Source of the DNA: Nonomuraea sediminis
Lineage (GTDB): Bacteria > Actinomycetota > Actinomycetes > Streptosporangiales > Streptosporangiaceae
Assembly: GCF_018531495.1 (NCBI RefSeq)
Contig: NZ_JAHDTI010000012.1
Coordinates: forward strand, 372,001 to 436,000
Direction of reading: 5' to 3'
Length of the DNA: 64,000 bases
The notes below the pieces were generated by a model. That model made no database searches. It saw nothing but the letters and a program-made list of their open reading frames with translations, and was not told the origin of the DNA. Position 1 is the stretch's first letter, and each line of letters opens with the position of its first letter. The translations under genes were made by a program, and so were the position numbers. Positions 49,524 to 57,786 of this stretch are shown piece by piece.

Positions 49524-49539
49524 TGTGACGTGCGTCACA
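49524..49539. promoter_or_regulatory. Consensus CRP/FNR-family palindrome
   Basis: TGTGACGTGCGTCACA is a perfect TGTGA-N6-TCACA site in the divergent spacer between the FAD oxidoreductase and the second ECF41 sigma gene. A CRP-like protein could connect the sigma gene to a global signal. Confidence 0.55.
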
Positions 49540-49572
49540 TACAGGCCTCACGTAGGTTGGCAGCCGATCCGA

Positions 49573-49599
49573 TGTCACAAAACAGCAGGGTCCGGCATC
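49573..49599 (+). promoter_or_regulatory. Possible ECF41-type promoter upstream of the second sigma gene
   Basis: TGTCACA (49573-49579), 16 nt, then CATC (49596-49599). There is one mismatch in the -10 tetranucleotide. It is 40 bp before the ATG at 49640. Confidence 0.55.
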
Positions 49600-49639
49600 T
49601 GGTGGGAGTGACGCAGTCGAGAGTGAACAGGAGCCAGCC

Positions 49640-50548
49640 ATGCCCCAGCCCATGCCCGGAGATCGCGGTGGGGACATGAGCAATGACTCCGCCACCGAGG
49701 CGTTCGTCGCCCACCGCAACCTGCTGTTCACCGTCGCCTACGAGATGCTCGGCTCGGCGGCCGACGCCGAGGACGTCCTGCAGGAGACCTGGCTGCGATG
49801 GGCGGGCGTCGACCTGGACACCGTGCGCGATCAGCGTGCCTACCTCGTCCGGATCACCACGCGCCAGGCACTCGGCCGGCTGCGGACGCTCGGCCGGCGC
49901 AAGGAGTCCTACATCGGCCCCTGGCTGCCCGAACCGCTGCTGACCACGCCCGACGTGGCCGAGAACATCGAGCTTGCCGACAGCGTCTCGATGGCGATGC
50001 TGCTGGTGCTGGAGACGCTTGGGCCGACCGAGCGGGCGGTGTTCGTGCTGCGCGAGGTGTTCGACCTGGACTACGACGAGATCGCGCAAGCCGTCGACAA
50101 GAGCCCGGCCGCCGTCCGTCAGATCGCGCATCGCGCGCGGGCGCACGTCGCCGCGCGCCGGCCACGCGAGGTCGTCTCCCCGGCCGAGACCCGCAGCGCG
50201 CTCGAGGCGTTCCAGCAGGCCATCGAAACGGGGAACCTGCAGAGCCTGCTCGACACCCTCGCCCCGGACGTCGTCCTCCTGACCGACGGCGGCGGCATCA
50301 AGCAGGCCGCACTGGCGCCCGTCGTGGGGGCCGACAGCGTGGCCTCGGTGATGGCCAGGATCGGCACCAAGGCCTCGCTGCAGCCGGCGCACGTCAACGG
50401 CTACCCTGCGCTGATCGTCCGGCTCAACGGCGAGATCGACACCGTCATGGCGGTACGCATCGACGACGGCCTCATCACCGGGCTCTACGCCGTGCGCAAT
50501 CCCGAGAAGCTGTCGCACATGGAGCGGGAGGCCACCCTGCGCCGCTGA
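49640..50548 (+). CDS. ECF41-type (SigJ-like) sigma factor with SnoaL-like C-terminus
   Basis: 302 residues from the ATG at 49640 (CAGGAG site); ATG 49676 would trim 12 residues. Region 2: LLFTVAYEMLGSAADAEDVL, QETWLRWAG. Region 4: PTERAVFVLREVFDLDYDEI, KSPAAVRQIAHRARAH. ECF41 marks WLPEPL, DGGGIK and NPEKL are present. It shares 40-50% of its visible motifs with the sigma factor 5 kb upstream, so the two are likely paralogues with overlapping promoter use. Its own start region carries a TGTCACA-N16-CATC site and a CRP-like palindrome. Confidence 0.94.
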   Translation: MPQPMPGDRGGDMSNDSATEAFVAHRNLLFTVAYEMLGSAADAEDVLQETWLRWAGVDLDTVRDQRAYLVRITTRQALGRLRTLGRRKESYIGPWLPEPLLTTPDVAENIELADSVSMAMLLVLETLGPTERAVFVLREVFDLDYDEIAQAVDKSPAAVRQIAHRARAHVAARRPREVVSPAETRSALEAFQQAIETGNLQSLLDTLAPDVVLLTDGGGIKQAALAPVVGADSVASVMARIGTKASLQPAHVNGYPALIVRLNGEIDTVMAVRIDDGLITGLYAVRNPEKLSHMEREATLRR

Positions 50549-50604
50549 GCGACGGCACGGCGGATCTGGGACGATGAGGAGCTCACGACCACCCTTCCGG
50601 GAAA

Positions 50605-50648
50605 TGACGTCAACAGAGCTTGTGCTGACGCCATGATGGCGTCATAGT
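50605..50648 (+). promoter_or_regulatory. RHH-type operator array over a leaderless promoter
   Basis: TGACGTCA (50605-50612) and TGACGCCATGATGGCGTCA (50626-50644, perfect 9-bp arms) both display TGACG/CGTCA half-sites, with another TGGTGTCA at the start codon. A -10-like CATAGT (50643-50648) abuts the palindrome and ends 6 nt before the ATG at 50655. Confidence 0.65.
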
Positions 50649-50654
50649 GGTGTC

Positions 50655-51173
50655 ATGGATCTGACGCCCTATGTCGACAGCCTCAGGCGCGAGCTCGCGG
50701 TCGCCGCCGCGGCCGGGGGCGAGGAGGCCCGCGCGCTGGCCGAGCGCCTGGTCTCGCCGCTGGAATCGGCCACCAGGCTGGCGCTGCTCGAGGCCCTGTC
50801 GGCCGCGGCCGAGGAGATCACCCGCGAGCTCGCCCCAGGCTCGGTCGACGTACGGCTGCGCGGCCGCGATCCCGATTTCGTGGTCACGCCCCCACCCTCC
50901 ACGCCTTCCTACGACGAGGCGGCCACGACAGCACCTCCTCCGCCGCCCCCGCCGGCCGACGCCGACGAGGGCGGCACCTCGCGCATCACGCTGCGCGTAC
51001 CCGACCATCTCAAGCCGCGCATCGAGGAGGCCGCCGCCCGCGAGGGCATCTCGGTCAACTCCTGGCTGGTGCGCGCCGTTTCCGCCGCCCTCGAACAGGG
51101 CGGCGGCTCCCGCCGGGCCGGCCGACGCGAGAGCTCCGACATCGGCCGCCGCTACACCGGCTGGGTGCGCTGA
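50655..51173 (+). CDS. Ribbon-helix-helix (HicB/Arc-like) DNA-binding protein
   Basis: 172 residues. An N-terminal helical part (YVDSLRRELAVAAAAGGEEA, RLALLEALSAAAEEITREL) is followed by a Pro-rich linker (APPPPPPPADAD) and a C-terminal ribbon-helix-helix: SRITLRVPDHLKPRIEEAAA, EGISVNSWLVRAVSAALE. The tail ends RRYTGWVR. This architecture precedes DUF4097 genes in other actinobacteria, as I recall. The operator array at its start suggests tight autorepression. No toxin-like partner gene is adjacent. Confidence 0.85.
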   Translation: MDLTPYVDSLRRELAVAAAAGGEEARALAERLVSPLESATRLALLEALSAAAEEITRELAPGSVDVRLRGRDPDFVVTPPPSTPSYDEAATTAPPPPPPPADADEGGTSRITLRVPDHLKPRIEEAAAREGISVNSWLVRAVSAALEQGGGSRRAGRRESSDIGRRYTGWVR

Positions 51174-51228
51174 CCGCCCGCCGTACCAGCAAGGGCCTCC
51201 GCGTACCAGGGCGGACGCCCGACACAAG

Positions 51229-51550
51229 CAGGACCGCCATGCACACGCCCGAGATCCTCACCAGAGCAGGACAGGACCCCGCGGCCACCTGCCGGAGCAG
51301 AGCAGGACCGCGGCCCGCATGCCCATACCCGCCAGAACCAGGCAGGACCCGGCGCATGTGCGCAGTACACACCGGAACGCGGCACACACGCCCGGCAGGA
51401 CCTCGACGCACGTGCGCAGCACACCTGCCAGAACGAAGCAGGACCCGGCGCATCTGCTGGGGACGCCTGCGAAAGCAAGGCGGGATCGCGGCGCATGTGG
51501 CCGGAACAAGGCAGCACTGCGGCACAGCCGCCGGAACAAAGCAGGCCTGG
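51229..51550. repeat. Degenerate intergenic tandem repeat, about nine units
   Basis: Units starting with a GCAGGACC-like block occur near 51229, 51265, 51302, 51343, 51390, 51436, 51478, 51508 and 51539. The best-conserved unit runs GCAGGACCCGGCGCATGTGC, then CACACCGGAAC, with 30-47 bp periods. It fills most of the 466-bp gap between the RHH and DUF4097-like genes. There is no consistent spacer sequence and no plausible reading frame. Confidence 0.6.
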
Positions 51551-51639
51551 GGTGACCGGGGCGCCTGCCGTATATCGAGAGCCTGATCGTGCGTCCCGGC
51601 GGGCCGGGATGCCTACCTAGTCATGACCAGGGGACAGCC

Positions 51640-52491
51640 ATGCCAACCTTCGACACCCCAGAACCCATCACCGCCGTCATCGACTTCGCCACCGGCAGCG
51701 TTCGCGTCAGTGCGAGCGAGCGCACCGACACGGTCGTGACGGTGCACCCGAGCGACCCGACCGACGTGACCGACGTGGAAGCCGCCGAGAACACCAGGAT
51801 CGACTTCGTTGCCGGACGGCTCGTGATCAAAGGGCCGAAACAGAAGACCTGGTCGTGGACGTCCTGGATGAGCTGGGGCGGCTCGATCGAGGTGCATGTG
51901 GAGCTGCCGGACGGCTCTCGCGTGGAGTCCACGGGCAACGGCGACTTCCGCGGCGACGGCAGGCTCGGCGAGGCCCGGCTGTCCTCCACCATGGGCGACA
52001 TCTGGTTGGAGGAGACCGGCAGACTGCAGCTGAAGACCTCCCACGGCAACGTCAGCGTGACGCGCTGCGGCGGCCACACCGACGTCACCACCTCCAACGG
52101 CGAGATCGACATCCGCGAGATCGACGGCACCGCGGTCGTCAAGACCTCCAACGGCAACATCACGCTGGGCCGCGTCATCGGCGACGCCCGCCTCAACACC
52201 GCCTACGGCGAGATCACCGTCGGCAGCGCGCTGGCCGGCGTGGGCGCCAAGACCGCGGCAGGCGACGTCCGCATCGGCGAGGTCGTCCGCGGCGCGGTGC
52301 TCCTCGAGACCGGCTACGGCAACCTTGACCTGGGCATACGCCTGGGCACTGCCGCCTGGCTCGACGTCAGCTCCCAGTACGGCGACGTCCAGGTCGCACT
52401 CGACGAAGCCGAGGGCCCCGGCGACTTCACCGACACAGTCGAAGTCCGAGCCCGCACCGGCTACGGCGACATCGCAATCCACCGCGCCTGA
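51640..52491 (+). CDS. DUF4097-family beta-strand repeat protein
   Basis: 283 residues from the ATG at 51640 with CAGGGGACAG upstream. It consists of short repeating beta-strand units: LQLKTSHGNVSVTRCGGHTD, VTTSNGEIDIREIDGTAVVK, TSNGNITLGRVIGDARLNTA, YGEITVGSALAGVGAKTAAGD, typical of DUF4097 (toast-rack) putative adhesins. There is no signal peptide, so it is probably cytoplasmic. Function is not established; the family often sits beside envelope-stress or regulatory genes. Here the RHH gene is upstream, separated by a tandem repeat. Confidence 0.87.
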   Translation: MPTFDTPEPITAVIDFATGSVRVSASERTDTVVTVHPSDPTDVTDVEAAENTRIDFVAGRLVIKGPKQKTWSWTSWMSWGGSIEVHVELPDGSRVESTGNGDFRGDGRLGEARLSSTMGDIWLEETGRLQLKTSHGNVSVTRCGGHTDVTTSNGEIDIREIDGTAVVKTSNGNITLGRVIGDARLNTAYGEITVGSALAGVGAKTAAGDVRIGEVVRGAVLLETGYGNLDLGIRLGTAAWLDVSSQYGDVQVALDEAEGPGDFTDTVEVRARTGYGDIAIHRA

Positions 52492-53211
52492 TCCACAGCC
52501 CTAACCACCCAAGCTCGTCCACTCGAAGGGAGCGCACCCGACCTCCAGCGACAACCTGCCAGCGCCCGACAGCCCCATCCCGGCCCCCCAACAGCACTGG
52601 TCACTGCCACGGCAGCACCGCTCATGGCGCCGACACCGGCGCTCTGACCGACGTCACCGCTCAGCGCCACACCGCGCGAGTCCACTGCTCCCCCGGCTGG
52701 CAGTGCGCGCAAGGGACTCCACAGGCGCGACACCACGCACCCCGAGCCGGTCCACCACGTCCGGTGCACCACGTCCGGTGCGCCCCGGGGAAGGTGATCC
52801 CGCCTTCCTCCACCCCGGACTCGGCGTTGCCTCAGCACCACATTGCGGCCCCTTCTCCCTGGGGGTCCCCGCGAACACCGTGACCTGGGCACACGCCGAC
52901 GTCACACCACATGCACCACGGTCGACCCCTAGGGGAACGGCCGGTTCGACAGCGAGACCTGGACGCGCGCCGTACCTGACCTCGAGGTCGGGGTGGCCGC
53001 GCCGACACCGGGACCCACAGTCGCCCGCCACACCCGGAGCGACGCCGGGGCCCCGTGGACACATACCGTACCCGGCCCCGAGGGGGAGCGCCGGGCGGGC
53101 TGCGCTCTGATCCATCGCTCAAGGGCGTCCCGGCACAGACCGGGCGTCATCGGCGTCCGAACCTCACGACGCCCCCGTGCCACGCACATCCCCACAGGAA
53201 GGAGAACGATC
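52492..53211. other. Long intergenic region before the ABC exporter
   Basis: No gene is supported in these 720 bp; open frames on both strands lack motifs. There is a 14-bp tandem duplication (CACCACGTCCGGTG) near 52755-52782 and a 12-bp palindrome GACCTCGAGGTC at 52979-52990, a possible operator about 220 bp upstream of the ABC gene. A good AGGAAGGAG ribosome site precedes 53212. Confidence 0.45.
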
Positions 53212-54170
<959 letters not shown>

Positions 54171-54174
<4 letters not shown>

Positions 54175-54974
54175 ACGCCCTGCAACTGGCCGTGGCCGAC
54201 GGGCTGACGATCACCAGACGCAACGTGATCAAGATCCGGCGCACACCCGACATGCTGGGCGCGGTCGTGCTGCTGCCGATCGTGTTCGTGCTCATGTTCG
54301 CCTACGTGTTCGGCAGCGTGATCGACATTCCCGGCATGTCATACCGGGAGTTCATGATCCCTGGCGTGTTCGCGCAGACCGTCGTGCTGAGCGGCCAGCT
54401 CACCGGCTACACGCTCACGCTCGACCTGCAGAAGGGCATCATCGACCGCTTCCGCACCCTGCCCATGTCGTCCTCGGCGGTGCTGGTCGGGCAGACCACC
54501 GGCGACCTGCTCATGAACCTCAGCAGCGTCGTGGTGATGGCGCTGGTCGGACTGCTGGTCGGCTGGCGGGTGCACACCTCGCCGCTCGAGGTGGTCGGCG
54601 GCTTCCTGGTGCTGGTGCTGTTCGCCTACGCCTTCTCCTGGGTGACGGCCACGGTCGCGCTCGCACTGCGCACACCGGAGATCTTCAACAACATCGCGAC
54701 GCTGGTGTCGTTCCCGCTGTCGTTCATCGCCAACACCTTCATCGACAGCACCCGCCTGCCCGGACCGCTCAAGGCCTTCGCCGACTGGAACCCGGTCTCG
54801 GCCGTCACCCTGGCGGCCCGGCAACTGTTCGGCAACACGAACCCGGCGATGCCCGTCTCAGGCGCCTGGCCGATGCAGCACCCCATCGCCACCTCCCTGC
54901 TGTGGTCGGTCCTCATCCTGATCATCTTCGTCCCCCTGGCCACCCGCCTCTTCCAGAAGGCCGTCAGCCGCTAA
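54171..54974 (+). CDS. DrrB-type ABC-2 permease
   Basis: 267 residues with six membrane helices: LGAVVLLPIVFVLMFAYVFG, IPGVFAQTVVLSGQLTGYTL, LLMNLSSVVVMALVGLLVGW, FLVLVLFAYAFSWVTATVAL, IATLVSFPLSFIANTFI and LLWSVLILIIFVPLATRLF. The cytoplasmic loop DLQKGIIDRFRTLPMSSSAV is the ABC-2 signature that contacts the ATPase. Its ATG overlaps the drrA stop by 4 bp. Exporter of unknown substrate, possibly antibiotic self-protection. Confidence 0.94.
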
Positions 54975-55586
54975 AAGACCCACCTGTACGGCCGGCCCAA
55001 GCACCACCGTGACCCCGCACCGCCCCGGCGGGCCCCGCCACCACCCGCCACGGGAGGCAGCATCACACGCTCGACGCGGGAGACCGCGCCACGCGCTCGG
55101 TGCGGGAGACCGCGCCACGCGCTCGGGACAGGAGACCAGCGCCAGGCACCCGCTGCCTGTGACCGACGCTACGCGATCAACGCGCCAGACCGCGTCCTGC
55201 GCTCGGTGCGGGAGACCAGTGCCAAGCGCCCGGCGCCGATGACCGGCGGCACTACGCGCTCGGTGCGGGAGACCGCGTCATGTGCTCAGTGCTGGAGATC
55301 AGCGCTCGGCGTCCGGTGCGGGGGACCTCGTTACCGGCTCGGCGTGGGGAGCCGAGCCAGTTGCTCGACACGGAGAAGCGACCCATTGCCGAGGGAGGTG
55401 GTGGGTGGCTGATGGGGCGGCGGCGGGGGCGCCCTTCTCCCTGCGCTGGAATCTCCGGCGTGGGGAGAAGTGTCTGCTCATGCCCCCACGGCAACGCGGT
55501 CGGCCGGGGCCAGAAATCAAGGGGCGACTCCAGACGACGATGGCGAAGGCGGTCGAGCGTCCTCCACGGACGCGGGGAGCCGAAGG
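54975..55586. other. Intergenic region filled with tandem repeats
   Basis: No gene is supported in the 612 bp between the converging permease and MFS genes. Positions 55064-55355 are a tandem array (see next entry). The ends carry CTGTACGGCCGGCCC near 54985, related to the edge of the 96-bp elements. Confidence 0.5.
55064..55355. repeat. Tandem array of GCTCGGTGCGGGAGACC units
   Basis: Units of about 26-30 bp alternate with longer ones near 52 bp: CACGCGCTCGGTGCGGGAGA, then CCGCGC or CCAGCGC. Clear copies start near 55064, 55090, 55116, 55199, 55251 and 55283. The array is not coding and has no spacer/repeat structure of a CRISPR. Confidence 0.6.
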
Positions 55587-57200
55587 TCAGCGGTGTCGGG
55601 GATTTGTGAGGAGGCGGGATTGGGTGGCTGTGATGGTGAGGGTGAGGGCGGCGGCAATGATCGACAGGGTGATGGGGCCGCCGAGGGCGAGGAGCGGGGT
55701 TGAGGCGAGGCTGGCCACGGCGGCCAGCATCCAGACGGCGCCGTCGACGGTGCCCTCCACCTGGGAGCGTTGGTGCTCGGGCAGGTCCTTGGCCAGGCGG
55801 GCGCTGCCGCCGACGAAACCCAGGTTCCAGCCGTACCCGAGGAGGAACAGCCCCGCCAGCCGGGCCACGGGAACCAGCGCCACGGCGACCACCAGCGTCA
55901 CCAGCCCAGCGATCATCACGACCCCGGAACCGTACCGATCCACCAGCTTGCCCGTCAGCGGGGACAGCCCGAACATGCCCAGCGTGTGCGCCGCCAGCAC
56001 CACCCCGACGGCTCCCATGCCCTGCCCGTGCAGGTGCATGTCCAGCGGCGCCGCCGTCATCACGGCCACCATCACGACCTGCGCCGTCACCATCACCACC
56101 AACGCCGACCGAGCCCCCGACGTCCCCACCAACCCCCGCACCGACATCCCTGCATCCGGCCGCACTTTCCTGGCGCTCTCCGTCGGGTCTCCCGGGTTCA
56201 ACCTCCGCGCGAACCAGTGCCGCGCCGCCGGGAACCCCGCAACCGGGCTCGACGTCCGCGCAAGCCCGAGCCAAGCGCCGAGCAGCCTCGCAGCCCGCCC
56301 CGACAGCCGCGCGAAACCTCGCCACGCAGCGTGGAACCCCGCCGACCGACCCGATGGCCGTGCGAGCCTGGGCCACGTGACTGGGAGCTCCGTACGAGGA
56401 CTCGATGACCGCGCAAGCCCCTGCCGCGCTGACGAAGACCTCGGGAACTCCGTGGCCGGGCTCGATGATTGCGCAAGGCTGTGCCGCGCTGACGAAGACC
56501 TCGGGAACTCCGTGGCCGGGCTCGATGAGCGCGCAAGGCCCTGCCGTGCCGGCGAAGTCGGGAGCTCCGTGGCCGGACGCGCAAGGCTGTGCCGCGCTGA
56601 CGACGTCGCCGACGGGAGTGGTGCTCGGGAGGGGCGGTGTCGGGCGGTGGTCAGGCCTGCGATGAGGGCGAGGGTGCAGGTGATCGCGGCCAGTGCGAAG
56701 GGGCCCGTCAGCGGGGGTAGGCCGAGGGGGGTGACGGCGTGACCGGAAGGGGCCAGGAGGAGTGGACCGGCTACGGCGCCGAGGGCGGCTGACCAGACCA
56801 CCGTGCCGATGGCGCGGCCCCTGCGTTCCGGGGGATGGAGGTCTGCCACCGCGTAGCGGGACAGGAGTGCTGCCGCGTTGCCGACTCCGAGCAGGGCCAT
56901 CCCTGAGGTCAGCCCGATCCATGACGCCGCCGCGACGGAGCCGACGGTCACGCAGGAGCCCAGGACGGCTGTCGCGAAGGCGGCCACCAGGGCGTTGACC
57001 CGGCCCCAGTGGTGCGTCAGGCGAGACAGCGCCAGAGCACCCAGACCGCTGCCGACGATGCCCGCCGTGTTGGGTAAGGCGCCCCAGCCGGCGCCCAGCT
57101 GCTCGCCCGCCACGATCGTGCTGGTCGCGCTGGCCGCACTCATCGCCGCATTGATCATCGCGACGGCCGTGCACAGCGCCACGGTGGTTCGTCTTCGCAT
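55587..57200 (-). CDS. MFS transporter with an expanded repeat loop
   Basis: 537 residues from the ATG at 57198-57200. Six helices (MRRRTTVALCTAVAMINAAM to ITCTLALIAGLTTARH) are followed by about 150 residues of imperfect Arg/Ser/Pro-rich repeats (ARQGLARSSSPATEFPRSSS), then six more helices (ALVVMVTAQVVMVAVMTAAP to IIAAALTLTITATQ). The repeat lies in the central cytoplasmic loop, normally 30-60 residues. The transport domains look intact, including HLHGQGMGAVGVVLAAHTLGM and YRFGSG-like DRYGSGVVMIAG. Divergent from an Lrp regulator that may control it. Substrate unknown. Confidence 0.85.
   Translation of the reverse strand: MRRRTTVALCTAVAMINAAMSAASATSTIVAGEQLGAGWGALPNTAGIVGSGLGALALSRLTHHWGRVNALVAAFATAVLGSCVTVGSVAAASWIGLTSGMALLGVGNAAALLSRYAVADLHPPERRGRAIGTVVWSAALGAVAGPLLLAPSGHAVTPLGLPPLTGPFALAAITCTLALIAGLTTARHRPSRAPLPSATSSARHSLARPATELPTSPARQGLARSSSPATEFPRSSSARHSLAQSSSPATEFPRSSSARQGLARSSSPRTELPVTWPRLARPSGRSAGFHAAWRGFARLSGRAARLLGAWLGLARTSSPVAGFPAARHWFARRLNPGDPTESARKVRPDAGMSVRGLVGTSGARSALVVMVTAQVVMVAVMTAAPLDMHLHGQGMGAVGVVLAAHTLGMFGLSPLTGKLVDRYGSGVVMIAGLVTLVVAVALVPVARLAGLFLLGYGWNLGFVGGSARLAKDLPEHQRSQVEGTVDGAVWMLAAVASLASTPLLALGGPITLSIIAAALTLTITATQSRLLTNPRHR
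56401..56580 (-). repeat. 60-bp in-frame tandem repeat inside the MFS gene
   Basis: Positions 56401-56460 and 56461-56520 are nearly identical 60-bp units (20 codons), and 56521-56580 is a diverged third unit with a short deletion. Weaker 48-60 bp units extend to about 56220. They encode the ARQGLARSSSPATEFPRSSS repeats. Confidence 0.85.
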
Positions 57201-57306
57201 GGGTTCAACGCTAGAAAGCCAGCACACGCGAATGAAGGGGTATAGGAAGGGAGAAGAGGCCTGGAGCTTAGCGATTGGCAAGAGAAAATCGGCGGAAGGT
57301 TTGCAG

Positions 57307-57786
57307 ATGGACCAGACGGACTGGCGGATCGTCGAGGAGCTGCAGCGCGACGGGCGGCTGTCGTTCAACAAGCTGGCCCAGCGGGTCAACCTCTCCTCCC
57401 CCGCCGTCGCCGAACGCGTGCGACGCCTGGAGGAGAGCGGCGTCATCACCGGCTACCGCGCCCAGGTCGACCCCGTGCGCGTCGGCCTGCCGCTGACCGC
57501 GTTCGTGCAGATGCGCTGCTCGATGGGCCGCTGCCTGCTCAAAACCACCACCGCCGAGGAACTGCCGGAGGTCGTCGAGATCCACAAACTCAGCGGCAAC
57601 TGGTGCTCCATGCTCAAGATCCGCGCCGCCTCCATGGAACACCTGGAGGGCCTGTTCGAACGCATCGGCGCGCACGGCGAGATGAACACCCACATCGTGC
57701 TGTCCACCCCCTACCAGGACCGCGCCGTCCAGCCACCGGACCCGCAGGCCCGCACGGTCACCGCCTCCGAGGGCTGGACCCGCTAG
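57307..57786 (+). CDS. Lrp/AsnC-family transcriptional regulator
   Basis: 159 residues from the ATG at 57307. The HTH is DWRIVEELQRDGRLSFNKLA and SSPAVAERVRRLEESGVITG; the RAM ligand domain follows (VGLPLTAFVQMRCSMGRCLL, VVEIHKLSGNWCSMLKIRAA). It contains four cysteines, more than usual. Divergent from the MFS gene at 57200, it probably regulates that exporter, a common Lrp/exporter pairing. Its 3' end overlaps the converging PucR gene by 29 bp. Confidence 0.92.
   Translation: MDQTDWRIVEELQRDGRLSFNKLAQRVNLSSPAVAERVRRLEESGVITGYRAQVDPVRVGLPLTAFVQMRCSMGRCLLKTTTAEELPEVVEIHKLSGNWCSMLKIRAASMEHLEGLFERIGAHGEMNTHIVLSTPYQDRAVQPPDPQARTVTASEGWTR

Noticed and set aside
51229..51550. Possible CRISPR array.
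   Set aside because: Units vary from 30 to 47 bp, repeats are poorly conserved, no unique constant-length spacers, and no cas genes are present.
55064..55355. Possible CRISPR array.
   Set aside because: Repeats are head-to-tail without spacers and vary in length; no cas genes.
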